Numbered from the stretch's first letter, positions 23,648-33,033 are shown. The stretch is 64,000 bases of DNA from Reichenbachiella ulvae (GCF_025833875.1 NZ_JAOYOD010000001.1:1178001-1242000), one strand, 5' to 3'. Numbers and translations: made by a program. The notes: generated from the letters alone by a model not told the origin.

Positions 23648-25102
23648 CTAATTCTCCGGTACGATTCTGATCACACGGCCTGGACTCTCTACGGTGAGGT
23701 ATAGATAACCGTCAAGCCCCATTTGCACATCACGTACACGACCGATATCGTTGAGCAATTCCTCATGGCCTATTACTTCATCGCCATTCATGATGAGTCG
23801 ATGCAGGTATGTGGCACTCAATGCCCCCACGAAGAGATCGTTTGTCCATCCATAGTATAAGTCGCCACTGACGAAATCCATACCAGCAGGTGCTATGGAG
23901 GGCACCCAATAGTGAATCGGCTGTTCCATTCCTTCCATTTCGGTTAGATCGGTGATAGGGCTACCGTCGTAGTTGATGCCATAGGTGATGACAGGCCAGC
24001 CATAGTTGTTACCGGACGCTATGATATTGATTTCATCTCCGCCTCTAGGCCCATGTTCTCCTTCCCAAATGTCTCCTGTCACAGGATGGCGAGTAAGACC
24101 TTGTGGGTTTCGGATACCATAAGAGTAGATGCTGCCGTTAGGATTGTCTCCATTGACGAAAGGATTGTCAGCCGGGATGCTACCATCGTCATGAATGCGA
24201 TGGACTTTGCCAGCCATGGCATCCAGGTCTTGAGGAAATACATCGCGATTGCCTCTATCACCAACCGTGACATACAAATATCCATTCTCATCAAATTGCA
24301 GGCGTGAACCAAAATGATGACCTGTACCGTGATAGGGTAGGGCGATGAAGATATCTTCTACTTCTGTCAGCGCATTGTCTTGGAGCTGGGCTCGAGCAAC
24401 TGCCGTAGTGAGCATATATTGATTGTTAGGGTCTATTTTGGAATAGGAAAAATAAAGGGTATTGTTTTCGGCGAAGTTAGGATGAATTTCTATGTCTAAT
24501 AATCCACCTTGTCCTTCGGTATACATGGATGGTAAACCAGAAATAGTTTCCAAACTCTTATCCGTGGTGATACGATACAGGCTGCCAGTTCTCTCTGTTA
24601 CGAGTAGATCTTGATTAGGTAATTGAGTGAGTCCCCATGGCACACCGTTGATCTCATCGGTCAGTACTTCCAGGCGAAAATTCATATCTTCCGATTCGAT
24701 GATACCAGACAAATCAGGGTTGTCTTCCAGCAGCATTTCCTGAGTCACACCCTCAGTTTCGCTCAAAATGTAATCGGCAATGGCACTGATCTCTTCATCT
24801 GAGAGCGCTGAACCATAGCTGGGCATACCGTTCTCGGCATAGCCATCATGGATAGAGGTAAAAAGATCCTCGGAACTGTTGCCATATACCCAGTCACGCT
24901 CGACAAAAGTGGCTAGATTTTGCCCATGACATCCACCACAATTATCGCGGTAGAGTTCTGCTATTACTGAAGGTGTCAGTTCTTCTGGGGATGGATCGTT
25001 GGTGTTGTTGTCATCGCTGCTGCAGCGCATGACCAATAGACTACTGGCGAAAAACAGGAAAGTCAATCCTGTTTTCTTAAGGGATAGTGGTTGAAGTTTC
25101 AT
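23648..25102 (-). CDS. Cytochrome c-PQQ aldose dehydrogenase fusion lipoprotein
   Basis: A 484-residue protein with a lipobox (Cys27 in 'LLVMRCSSDD'), a cytochrome c domain (heme motif CGGCH, residues 56-60) and a six-bladed glucose/sorbosone dehydrogenase propeller ('YTEGQGGLLDIEIHPNFAENNTLYFSYSK', 'GHHFGSRLQFDENGYLYVTVGDRGNRD', 'PVTGDIWEGEHGPRGGDEIN'). It should oxidise aldoses in the periplasm with PQQ and pass electrons directly to its own heme. No pqq biosynthesis genes are in the window, so cofactor would have to be made elsewhere or scavenged. The order cytochrome first, propeller second is clear from the sequence. Confidence 0.88.
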   Translation of the reverse strand: MKLQPLSLKKTGLTFLFFASSLLVMRCSSDDNNTNDPSPEELTPSVIAELYRDNCGGCHGQNLATFVERDWVYGNSSEDLFTSIHDGYAENGMPSYGSALSDEEISAIADYILSETEGVTQEMLLEDNPDLSGIIESEDMNFRLEVLTDEINGVPWGLTQLPNQDLLVTERTGSLYRITTDKSLETISGLPSMYTEGQGGLLDIEIHPNFAENNTLYFSYSKIDPNNQYMLTTAVARAQLQDNALTEVEDIFIALPYHGTGHHFGSRLQFDENGYLYVTVGDRGNRDVFPQDLDAMAGKVHRIHDDGSIPADNPFVNGDNPNGSIYSYGIRNPQGLTRHPVTGDIWEGEHGPRGGDEINIIASGNNYGWPVITYGINYDGSPITDLTEMEGMEQPIHYWVPSIAPAGMDFVSGDLYYGWTNDLFVGALSATYLHRLIMNGDEVIGHEELLNDIGRVRDVQMGLDGYLYLTVESPGRVIRIVPEN

Positions 25103-25234
25103 AGTCTATAAAACTAAAAAGATTCTTATTAATTGTCTGAATGCTCGAAAATCATATCTCATTCAAGAGAATCAGACAAAACTTAAAAAGAACCTTTTGA
25201 GACAGCCTCTATTAATTACTATCGGATAATAAAT

Positions 25235-25594
25235 TTAGTTATAAAGCTTATAGTAGTAGCGCTGTGATACAGCCAACAATGCCAAAACAATAATCGGGAA
25301 GATGGAGACAGATAACGGATCACCCATGGACAGATGAGCAATGAATGCCGATACGAAAGTAATGGCAAATCCAGCAAAGGTCCATTCTCTTACAATCTTC
25401 GGAATCATGGGTAATAGTAAGACGACAGCTCCAATCAATTTCGCTATGGCTAATTCGACGCGGAAATAGTCTTGAAATCCCATCTTGCTGAACCCTTCGA
25501 CTACCTCCGGAATAGTAAAGTAGGCAATCCCGCTAAAGATCATCAGTGCAGAAACGATGACGGTAACAGTCCAGTAAATTATCTTCTTGTTCAT
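25235..25594 (-). CDS. DoxX-family membrane protein
   Basis: About 119 residues from the preferred start 'MNKKIIYWTVTVIVSALMIFSGIAYF', which is preceded by AAGAAGAG at good spacing; an upstream ATG at 25621 is less likely. Four membrane helices and 'FRVELAIAKLIGAVVLLLPMIPKIVREWTFAGFA' match DoxX-like proteins. It is divergent from an HxlR regulator, with tandem palindromes in between, a common arrangement in which the regulator responds to electrophiles or redox state and represses the membrane protein. Confidence 0.85.
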   Translation of the reverse strand: MNKKIIYWTVTVIVSALMIFSGIAYFTIPEVVEGFSKMGFQDYFRVELAIAKLIGAVVLLLPMIPKIVREWTFAGFAITFVSAFIAHLSMGDPLSVSIFPIIVLALLAVSQRYYYKLYN

Positions 25595-25637
25595 ATCTCT
25601 TCTTTTTAGTTTACAAGACAAAGTTGAACAGTAGCCA

Positions 25638-25688
25638 CTATACTTTAGTAATTACTATACTGGAGTATAGCACTATACTTTGGTATAG
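25638..25688. promoter_or_regulatory. Tandem HxlR-type operators between doxX and hxlR
   Basis: Two perfect 16-bp palindromes, CTATAC-TGGA-GTATAG (25655-25670) and CTATAC-TTTG-GTATAG (25673-25688), are 18 bp apart centre to centre. A third, degenerate copy (CTATAC-TTTA-GTAATT) is at 25638-25653. They fill the divergent promoter region and could let HxlR control both genes. TAATTTTG at 25705-25712 may be the hxlR -7 element. Confidence 0.75.
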
Positions 25689-25717
25689 ATTAGCCTGTTT
25701 GCTTTAATTTTGAACTT

Positions 25718-26074
25718 ATGGAAGAATTCTGCAATAAACACACCACTGAAAGCTGCCAAAAAGTGATGCTACCCATTCAGGATGCATTGGAACTGCTCAG
25801 TGGTAAGTGGAAGATTCCAATCATAGTAGCCCTTATCAATGACGTCAAGCGCTTTTCTGACTTATCACGTGAAATCCCGAGAATCACCGATCGTATGTTG
25901 TCCAAAGAATTGCGCAGTTTGGAAATGAATCAATTAGTGAAGCGAACCGTGTACGACACTTTTCCAGTGACTGTTGAGTATACCATGACTGAATATGGAC
26001 ATTCCCTCAGACCGGTTATAGAGGCCCTCGCTCAGTGGGGCACTAAGCATCGTGAGAAGATTATGCAGGACTGA
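25718..26074 (+). CDS. HxlR-family transcriptional regulator
   Basis: A 118-residue winged-helix regulator. 'PIQDALELLSGKWKIPIIVALINDVKRFSDLSREIPRITDRMLSKELRSLEMNQLVKRTVYDTFPVTVEYTMTEYGHSL' is the full HxlR (HTH_HxlR) signature. Cys5 and Cys13 precede the domain; N-terminal Cys residues in this family often sense electrophiles or oxidants. It is divergent from a DoxX gene and probably binds the CTATAC-N4-GTATAG palindromes between them. Confidence 0.93.
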   Translation: MEEFCNKHTTESCQKVMLPIQDALELLSGKWKIPIIVALINDVKRFSDLSREIPRITDRMLSKELRSLEMNQLVKRTVYDTFPVTVEYTMTEYGHSLRPVIEALAQWGTKHREKIMQD

Positions 26075-26374
26075 ACCCAGGTTAGCAACTCCACTTTACT
26101 ATGTCTAGTGAAGTGTTAATGATGATATTGACTGAGTAGAAACCAGAGTAGGTTAAATAGGAGGTAAGCTATTAATTAAGACTTATCGGTAGACAATCTA
26201 ACTCTAACATGTGACCGCTGGCATTAACTCCTATAGGATTCATGTTCATATCTGTACAAAACAGCACGGATATGAACACTTTTAAAATATGAAAACAGCC
26301 TTGTAATCATCTCATGGCTATTTTTAGTTCTGGCAAACTATTTGTTCTACAAAAATGGAATAAATAGAAAATCC
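26075..26374. other. Intergenic region
   Basis: Three hundred bases between hxlR and padR with no gene. It is AT-rich and should contain the promoter of the padR/ABC permease unit, but I see no distinctive repeat or consensus strong enough to call. Confidence 0.4.
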
Positions 26375-26707
26375 ATGCGAAAAGCCTACATCGGAGAACT
26401 AGAAGAGGTGATTTTGCTCACAGTAGCGATCCTTCAAGACAATGCCTACGGGGTGGCCATCGGTCTCCACCTTCAGCAAGACCTCAATAGAAAATTAAGT
26501 ATCAGTGCCATTCATGCGACCTTGGATCGCTTGTCGAAAAAAGGTTTCGTCACTTCCCACATGGGAGGAGCCACTGCCGAAAGGGGAGGGAGACGCAAAC
26601 GATACTTCAAGGTAACGGCGGCTGGAAGTCGTGTACTGACAGAAATACAAGAGGTAAGGGCACAACTATGGAGTCAAATACCACCAAACGCTTTGGCTGC
26701 TATATGA
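26375..26707 (+). CDS. PadR-family transcriptional regulator
   Basis: About 110 residues from 'MRKAYIGELEEVILLTVAILQDNAYGVAIGLHLQQDLNRKLSISAIHATLDRLSKKGFVTSHMGGATAERGGRRKRYFKVTAAG', a full PadR winged helix. The frame is open upstream to 26342, but the conserved start is the ATG at 26375. It overlaps the permease gene by 4 bases (ATGA). PadR plus a MacB-type permease bearing a PadR-associated prefix domain is a recurrent Bacteroidota pair, in which PadR represses the transporter. Confidence 0.92.
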   Translation: MRKAYIGELEEVILLTVAILQDNAYGVAIGLHLQQDLNRKLSISAIHATLDRLSKKGFVTSHMGGATAERGGRRKRYFKVTAAGSRVLTEIQEVRAQLWSQIPPNALAAI

Positions 26708-29316
26708 GTACAGCGCCCAAATGGATTAACTCGCTCTTGCAGAAACTCTGCAAGCCTGAACTCCTCGAAGAGATAGAAGGAGATCTTCAGGAATACTACG
26801 AACTATGGACCGAAGAATTTGGAGAAAAGAAAGCCAACAGAATGTACATCTGGCATGGACTGAAATTTCTAAGACCTTTCGCGATTAAAAACTTAAACTC
26901 AATCAACCTATATCAAATAGACATGTTTATACACTATCTTAAAATCACCTTTCGCAATTTCAGCAAACACAAATCTTTTAGTTTAATTAACGGTATTGGA
27001 CTTGCAATCAGTCTGGCATGCTGCATCTTGATTGGTATATACCTCAAGCATGAACTGAGCTATGATCGCTATCTCAAGAACTCCGATAGGATCTACCGAC
27101 TCTCGCGTGAGTTTATTAATACGGATGGGTCTACCTCGATACATTTGGCTCATCTCGCCCCTCCGTTTGCACCCTACATGAGACAGGATTTTCCAGAAAT
27201 GGAGGCTATCACTCAGTTTGATGTTTTTTCGACTACTTTGGTTATTGATGGCAAGGAACATTGGCAGCCTAATATTGCCCTGGCAGACAATTATTTCTTT
27301 CAGGTCTTTCCCTTCGAATTTATCAGTGGAGATCCCTCTACTGCGCTAGAAAATCCCGGTTCTCTGGTTCTCACCGAAAAGACGGCCATGAGGTATTTTG
27401 GAAAATTAGATGTGTTGGGCGAAAGCTTCCAGTTTGGCCCTGAAATTAGTTTGATGATCACAGGTGTGATAAAGGACATGCCGGAAAACACACACTTCAG
27501 CCTGGAAATGCTAGCGGATTTTTCATTCGCAGAGCTGAACTATGGCGGACGGGAGAATATGATGCAGGCATGGGCAGAAAACAACTTGTCTACCTATTTC
27601 TTACTGAAAGAGGGTGCGTCTATCAAAGAGATAGAAAAACGATTTCCAGACTTTTTTACCAATCATATGAATGAAAAGGCCAATGATTGGACCGCATTGC
27701 ATACCCAGAACATCAGGGACATTCATTTATACTCCCATTTGGATGGAGAAACCTGGACCAATGGAGATATTGTCCATGTTTATACCTTTTCGGCCATTGG
27801 TTTGTTGATCCTGGTTATTTCTATTATCAATTACATCAACCTTACTACCGCCATGTCGATACAGCGGTCTAAAGAAGTAGGTTTAAGAAAAGTAATGGGG
27901 GCCGTTCGATCTGGGTTGGTAACGCAGTTTATGACTGAATCTCTGGTTATGGTATTTTTGTCGATAGGACTAGGGTTCATATTGGCCTTTTTTGCTTTAC
28001 CATACCTCAGAAACTTCACGGGTAACGCCTATGTATTTGGCACGACCGAAATCATTCAGACTTTGGGAGTTATTACTCTTGCCGGCATCTTGATTGGGCT
28101 TGTTTCAGGTGCTTATCCAGCAATGGTAATATCAAAGTTTAAACCCATTCACGCGTTGAAATCAAATTTTACCGGTATCGGGGCGGTTGGCTTTCGTAGG
28201 GTTCTGGTTATCATTCAATTTTCTATTTCGTCCATATTGATCTTGTGCACCATTCTGGTTTTTGAGCAACTGTCCTTTATGAATAACAAAAGCCTGGGTT
28301 TTGACAAGGAGCAAATGTTGATATTGTTTTTGAATGATGATGCACGCCATAATTCTGATGCTTTCAAAGAATCCTTGCTCAATCACAGCTCCATCTTGAG
28401 CTATGGACTGTCCAATAGTGTCCCTTCTAGTCGACTCACCAGTTTTAGTGGAGTAAAGACAGAGGTAGATGGTGATATGGTCGAACCTAAAACTGTGATA
28501 AAAAATATCAGGGTAGATGAGTCCTTTATTCCCAACTATGGAATCAATTTGGTAGCAGGCCGGAATTTTGATCCGGACATTCGCACCGACAGTGTAGCTT
28601 TCATTTTGAATCAGGCTGCTGTGAATATGATAGGGTGGACTTCTGATGAAGATGCGATACACAAAGCCCTACAATATGGAGGAAAGGAAGGACCTGTGAT
28701 TGGTGTAATCGAGGATATTCATTTTGAGAGTTTGCAGAGCAAGATTGTCCCAATGATTTTCTTTATCCCAGATGAAAGCTTACAAGTTTTATCCATAAAA
28801 ATGGAGGGTGAAAAGCTCACCGAAACTATGAACTATATTGAAGATCAGTGGTATGAGTTCTTTCCAGATTTACCCATCGATTATCAATTTCTTGATGAAA
28901 GGTTTCGTTCTCTCTATGAAACAGAAAATAAGCGTGCCCAACTCTTCACCGGTCTATCTCTGGTCGCTATTTTCATCGCTAGCCTGGGACTATTTGGTCT
29001 GGCCTCATTTACCGTCTCTCGACGAACCCGCGAGGTAGGTATTCGAAAAGCACTTGGCGCCTCTATCAATCAGGTTTTGCTTATACTATCCAAAGAGTTC
29101 CTGATACTCGTGAGCATTAGCCTCTTAGTTGGTTTTCCGATTGCCTTCTTCTTCAGCGAAGCATGGCTCGACAACTATGCCTATCGTATCACCATCGGTT
29201 TTTTACCCTTTGTAGTCACCTCTTTGATCTGTCTGGCCATGGCCTTTGCTGCCATTAGCTTCAAAACTGTAAGGACTGCTAAGGACAATCCTGTGAAGAG
29301 CCTGAGGTACGAGTAA
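26704..29316 (+). CDS. FtsX/MacB-type ABC transporter permease with prefix domain
   Basis: About 870 residues from the ATG at 26704, which overlaps the PadR stop; a start at 26668 is possible but less likely. The N-terminal 70 residues ('WINSLLQKLCKPELLEEIEGDLQEYYELWTEEFGEKKANRMYIWHGLKFL') are the permease prefix domain found with PadR. Two FtsX units follow, each with MacB periplasmic domains ('AISLACCILIGIYLKHELSYDRYLKNSDRIYRL') and a 'RRTREVGIRKALGAS'-type motif. No ATPase gene is adjacent, so it must use one encoded elsewhere. It probably exports or transmits force for an antimicrobial or envelope compound. Confidence 0.88.
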   Translation: MSTAPKWINSLLQKLCKPELLEEIEGDLQEYYELWTEEFGEKKANRMYIWHGLKFLRPFAIKNLNSINLYQIDMFIHYLKITFRNFSKHKSFSLINGIGLAISLACCILIGIYLKHELSYDRYLKNSDRIYRLSREFINTDGSTSIHLAHLAPPFAPYMRQDFPEMEAITQFDVFSTTLVIDGKEHWQPNIALADNYFFQVFPFEFISGDPSTALENPGSLVLTEKTAMRYFGKLDVLGESFQFGPEISLMITGVIKDMPENTHFSLEMLADFSFAELNYGGRENMMQAWAENNLSTYFLLKEGASIKEIEKRFPDFFTNHMNEKANDWTALHTQNIRDIHLYSHLDGETWTNGDIVHVYTFSAIGLLILVISIINYINLTTAMSIQRSKEVGLRKVMGAVRSGLVTQFMTESLVMVFLSIGLGFILAFFALPYLRNFTGNAYVFGTTEIIQTLGVITLAGILIGLVSGAYPAMVISKFKPIHALKSNFTGIGAVGFRRVLVIIQFSISSILILCTILVFEQLSFMNNKSLGFDKEQMLILFLNDDARHNSDAFKESLLNHSSILSYGLSNSVPSSRLTSFSGVKTEVDGDMVEPKTVIKNIRVDESFIPNYGINLVAGRNFDPDIRTDSVAFILNQAAVNMIGWTSDEDAIHKALQYGGKEGPVIGVIEDIHFESLQSKIVPMIFFIPDESLQVLSIKMEGEKLTETMNYIEDQWYEFFPDLPIDYQFLDERFRSLYETENKRAQLFTGLSLVAIFIASLGLFGLASFTVSRRTREVGIRKALGASINQVLLILSKEFLILVSISLLVGFPIAFFFSEAWLDNYAYRITIGFLPFVVTSLICLAMAFAAISFKTVRTAKDNPVKSLRYE

Positions 29317-29755
29317 TGACTCGAGGGAAATTCAAGCCTTTGATTGCAAAATGTGGAACCAAATAACAGACAGAACATCCCTGCAATAACAGATAGCCGT
29401 GATGCTATCTAATGATGAAGTGTCATGAATCCATTGGGAATCGATGAGATTTTGAGGGGCATTCTCAAACGTATTTATGGCAAAAACACCCCATAGTTAT
29501 GGGTTGTGATCTGTTATTGTACAGGATAGATAATATGTTTAATCCGCATTATAAAACATGACAAAAGTCATAAACCAGAATGATTCTCCTGATGTTAGTC
29601 CTGATGCATGTGAGATAAATTACACATTGAAACTGTAGAATGGGAAGAGTTGAGATGAACTAAAGGCAACTAGCAATCTCAAAAACACCAAGTCAACTAT
29701 TTCATAATAATCCCCACTACTGAAAGGGCAACTGTGGGATAAAACCAATAATAAT
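29317..29755. other. Promoter region of the nitrate reductase operon
   Basis: No gene. Two symmetric sites are seen: AGATAGC-CGTGAT-GCTATCT (29391-29410), a perfect 7-base-arm hairpin that may belong to the end of the permease transcript, and ATGAC-AAAA-GTCAT (29558-29571), described separately. No clear -7/-33 promoter pair was found near the napD start. Confidence 0.5.
29558..29571. promoter_or_regulatory. CRP/FNR-type palindrome upstream of napD
   Basis: ATGAC-AAAA-GTCAT is a perfect 14-bp palindrome with 5-base arms and a 4-base spacer, the geometry of CRP/FNR-family half-sites. It lies about 185 bp upstream of napD, the first gene of a nitrate-respiration operon, so oxygen- or nitric-oxide-responsive control by such a regulator is plausible. 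No regulator of that family is encoded in the window. Confidence 0.45.
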
Positions 29756-29980
29756 ATGCCGGTAAAAAGTTATTTAATCATACCACAAACAGGCCATAAG
29801 TCAAAGTTGGCTAATGAAATTGGAGCATTGAAGGGGTGCGAAATTCATCCGGCAGAGAATCAGGAGGTCCTCATATTAGTAACAGACACGACTGATTCTA
29901 ATGAAGAGGTGGAGCTTTTAGAGCAGATAGAAAACAATCAAAAAATCAAACACATCACTTTAGTCTCAGGCTATGAATGA
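29756..29980 (+). CDS. napD: NapD, chaperone for periplasmic nitrate reductase
   Basis: A 74-residue ferredoxin-fold protein. 'MPVKSYLIIPQTGHKSKLANEIGALKGCEIHPAENQEVLILVTDT' and '...KHITLVSGYE' match NapD, which binds the Tat signal of NapA and prevents premature export before cofactor loading. The length is somewhat short but normal for the family. It overlaps napA by 8 bases, indicating coupled translation. Confidence 0.9.
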   Translation: MPVKSYLIIPQTGHKSKLANEIGALKGCEIHPAENQEVLILVTDTTDSNEEVELLEQIENNQKIKHITLVSGYE

Positions 29981-32324
29981 AATCGTAGAAAAAACTAATC
30001 TAAAGAGGCGTCAGTTCTTGAAAATGGCGGCAAAAGCTTCTGCCTTCGCTGTAGCAGCGAGTATGTTTCCGGGAATTGTCTTTGCCGAAGAACAAAATAG
30101 AAATCTCCCATCCGGGGATATTGCCTGGAAAAAGTCTCCATGTCGTTTTTGTGGAGTGGGATGTGGGCTTCTCATTGGACTTCAGGAGGGTAAGGCGATT
30201 GCTGTAAAAGGTGATCCGCAAAGTTCTGTCAACAAAGGACTCTGCTGTGTGAAGGGCTATCATTCTGTGATGGCATTGTATGGCAAAGATAGGCTGACCA
30301 AGCCGCTGGTGAGAAAAAATGGTAAGATGGTGGAGACCTCCATGCAAGAAGCTTTGGATTTAGTAGCCCAAAAAATGCAGGAAGCTATTGATAATCATGG
30401 TAAGGATTCAGTAGCTCTATATGGCTCTGGGCAATGGACCATACCAGATGGCTATGTGGCATCCAAGCTGATGAAAGGAGCTATCGGTACCAACAATCTG
30501 GAAGCCAATGCCAGACTATGTATGGCCAGTGCAGTGACAGGATTTATGTCAACTTTTGGTATGGATGAACCCATGGGGTGCTATGATGATATTGACCATG
30601 CGGATGTGTTTGTGCTTTGGGGAAACAATATGGCGGAGATGCATCCGGTATTGTTTTCAAGATTACTAGACAACCGTCTAAAGCGTAAAAATGTTAAGAT
30701 TATCGATTTGGCTACTCGTACTACCCGTACCAGTATGGCAGCCGATCGTTCTATTCTTTTTAAACCACAGACCGATTTAGCTATTGCGAATGCCATTTGT
30801 TGTGAAATAGTCAATAATGACTGGGTCAATACACAATTTGTTCGGAAGCACACTCATTTCAAAAAGGGTAAGACTGACATTGGGTATGGGCTAGAAGATG
30901 GTTTTCAGTTCAATGACAAAATCAGTGATATCAGTTTCGAGGATTACAAAACCTTTTTGCAAGACTATAAACCTGAATCTATACAAGAGCTGTCTGGGGT
31001 GTCGGCCAAAGACCTCAAATATCTGGCTTCATTGTATGGAAACCCCAACTTAAAGGTGATGTCACTTTGGTGCATGGGACCTAATCAGCATACACGTGGT
31101 ACGTGGATCAATAACCTCATTTACAACATTCACCTGCTAACCGGAAAGATTTCAACGCCTGGTAATAGTCCTTTTTCATTGACAGGACAACCCAGCGCAT
31201 GCGGCACAGTACGTGAAGTTGGAACACTCACCCATAAGTTGCCACATGGTGTGGTTATGGATGAACATTCACGTGAAATGGCGGCAGAAATTTGGCAAGT
31301 TCCTGTTGAAAAAATCCCAAGCAAACCTACCTATCATACGGTCGAAATGTTCAGAGCTCTGGATAGAGGGGATTTGAAATTCATGTGGATTCAAGTTACT
31401 AATCCCATGGTCACCATGCCTAAACTCAATAGATATAGAGAGGGAGCCCTGAAAGAGGGAAGGTTTGTCGTAGTATCGGACGTATATCCTACACCTACCA
31501 CAGCCATTGCCGATGTGATTCTCCCATCTGCCATGTGGATTGAGAGAGAGGGTATGTTTGGGAATTCTGAAAGAAGGACGCAACATTTCGAACAAATGTT
31601 AGAACCGCCAGGTGAGGCTATGAGTGATACATGGCAATTGATCGAAGTAGCGAGAAGACTGGGATATGAAAAATTATTCCCATGGACGAAAGAAAATCAC
31701 ATTGAGGAAATTTGGAAGGAATATGGTAGGTTCCATGAAGGTCCAAAGCATGGAATGGCCCCCTACGAGACGCTCAAATCCCAACCTGGTGCTCAATGGC
31801 CTTTTCACGAAGGAAAGAGTACCAAATGGCGTTTCAATCCCAAGTATGATCCCGCTTGCAAGCGAGAGGGCTTTGACTTCTATGGCAAAGCGGATGGAAA
31901 GGCATGGATTTTGGCCAGGCCTTATGAAGCTCCACCAGAAGTCCCTGATAATGAATATCCATTTTGGTTAAATACAGGTCGTGTAGTGGAACACTGGCAT
32001 ACTGGTTCTATGACCAGAAGGGTTTCTGTTCTACATCAGGCAGTGCCGAATAGTTATGTCGAGTTGCATCCTGATGATGCGCGGCGAATGAATATCCGTA
32101 CGGGCAATTTGGTAAAAATCAGTTCTCGGAGAGGAGAAATCGTCATGCCTGCATCGGTCGATGAAAGAGGGAAACCAGCTCCTGGTCATGTGTTTGTCCC
32201 TTTCTTCGATGAGCAGTTTTTGATTAATGAGCTAACGCTGGATGCTTTTTGCCCGATATCTAAGCAGCCAGATTATAAAAAATGTGCAGTCAAGGTAGAA
32301 AAATACAGCAGTGTTAAAGGCTAA
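29973..32324 (+). CDS. napA: Periplasmic nitrate reductase catalytic subunit NapA
   Basis: A 783-residue Mo-bis-MGD enzyme reducing nitrate to nitrite. A Tat signal (RR at 12-13, 'KRRQFLKMAAKA') is followed by the 4Fe-4S ligands Cys57, Cys60, Cys64 and Cys92 ('CRFCGVGCGLLIG...KGLCCVKG'); an extra Cys91 replaces the usual Asn. The Mo-ligating Cys is in 'ARLCMASAVTGFMSTFGMDEPMGCYDDI', diagnostic of NapA. Translation overlaps napD and the NapB-like gene. The gene order is napD-napA-napB-like, unlike napFDAGHBC. Export is through Tat as a folded protein. Confidence 0.97.
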   Translation: MNEIVEKTNLKRRQFLKMAAKASAFAVAASMFPGIVFAEEQNRNLPSGDIAWKKSPCRFCGVGCGLLIGLQEGKAIAVKGDPQSSVNKGLCCVKGYHSVMALYGKDRLTKPLVRKNGKMVETSMQEALDLVAQKMQEAIDNHGKDSVALYGSGQWTIPDGYVASKLMKGAIGTNNLEANARLCMASAVTGFMSTFGMDEPMGCYDDIDHADVFVLWGNNMAEMHPVLFSRLLDNRLKRKNVKIIDLATRTTRTSMAADRSILFKPQTDLAIANAICCEIVNNDWVNTQFVRKHTHFKKGKTDIGYGLEDGFQFNDKISDISFEDYKTFLQDYKPESIQELSGVSAKDLKYLASLYGNPNLKVMSLWCMGPNQHTRGTWINNLIYNIHLLTGKISTPGNSPFSLTGQPSACGTVREVGTLTHKLPHGVVMDEHSREMAAEIWQVPVEKIPSKPTYHTVEMFRALDRGDLKFMWIQVTNPMVTMPKLNRYREGALKEGRFVVVSDVYPTPTTAIADVILPSAMWIEREGMFGNSERRTQHFEQMLEPPGEAMSDTWQLIEVARRLGYEKLFPWTKENHIEEIWKEYGRFHEGPKHGMAPYETLKSQPGAQWPFHEGKSTKWRFNPKYDPACKREGFDFYGKADGKAWILARPYEAPPEVPDNEYPFWLNTGRVVEHWHTGSMTRRVSVLHQAVPNSYVELHPDDARRMNIRTGNLVKISSRRGEIVMPASVDERGKPAPGHVFVPFFDEQFLINELTLDAFCPISKQPDYKKCAVKVEKYSSVKG

Positions 32325-33033
32325 AATAAAAATGATCATGCTTATGGTGGTGCTCATGGCTGCCGCCATATATATCCTTGATGATAGCATCCAGGCTGAT
32401 AATGAAATCTCTACGCAGTTTAAACCGACTGAGTATGAGGAATCTTTACCACTTGAGTCTGGTGTTTTCAAGAGAGGATCTGGTGAGATTGATTTTGAAT
32501 TGATGACAATCGATAATCCTAACAGAAAGGACTTGAAGGAATACTATGAAAATAGAGCCTATGCAGGTGCCCCTCCAATCATTCCTCATCCATTACTAGA
32601 TGAGAAAGGGATCGGGGACAAATCCTGTCTACAATGTCATCAAAATGGTGGGTATGTCGAAGTATTTAAAAAATACGCGCCTATAAGTCCTCATACCGAA
32701 TTGATCAGCTGTAGACAATGCCATGTGCCCAGCAAAACTAACGATCTATATGTAGCATCAGAATGGAAAAAAATGGGACATCCAGAGGTAGGAGGTGCAG
32801 TCCTCATCGGTAGTCCACCGCCTATTCCTCATGATCTACAGATGAGAGAAAACTGTCTGGCATGTCATGCAGGTCCTGCGGCCCCAAAAGAAATCCAGGT
32901 GAGCCACCCTGAAAGAATCAATTGCCGTCAGTGTCATGCTACCACAAGAAAAAAGAAGTATTTGATCCAGTGGGATTCGATCCCATCAGCGGTAGCTAAA
33001 CCAAAAATTGAATGGAAAAAATTAAGTCAATGA
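32311..33033 (+). CDS. napB: Four-heme NapB-like cytochrome c with internal duplication
   Basis: A 240-residue protein from GTG 32311 (the ATG at 32332 is an alternative that avoids a 14-base overlap with napA). A signal anchor is followed by 'NRAYAGAPPIIPHP', the NapB hallmark, and four CxxCH motifs at Cys106, Cys134, Cys182 and Cys205. Two similar modules are visible: 'PPIIPHP...CLQCH...HTELISCRQCH' and 'PPPIPHD...CLACH...HPERINCRQCH'. Classical NapB has only two hemes, so this looks like a duplicated diheme unit. It should pass electrons to NapA. The next start overlaps its stop. Confidence 0.85.
   Translation: MLKAKIKMIMLMVVLMAAAIYILDDSIQADNEISTQFKPTEYEESLPLESGVFKRGSGEIDFELMTIDNPNRKDLKEYYENRAYAGAPPIIPHPLLDEKGIGDKSCLQCHQNGGYVEVFKKYAPISPHTELISCRQCHVPSKTNDLYVASEWKKMGHPEVGGAVLIGSPPPIPHDLQMRENCLACHAGPAAPKEIQVSHPERINCRQCHATTRKKKYLIQWDSIPSAVAKPKIEWKKLSQ

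Noticed and set aside
25705..25712. TAATTTTG as a firm -7 promoter element for hxlR.
   Set aside because: It matches the consensus, but it would put the transcription start at the ATG itself, so it is mentioned only as a possibility.
32960..32990. A GGGATTCGATCCC stretch resembling a tRNA T-arm.
   Set aside because: It lies inside the coding frame of the NapB-like gene and no acceptor or anticodon arms surround it.
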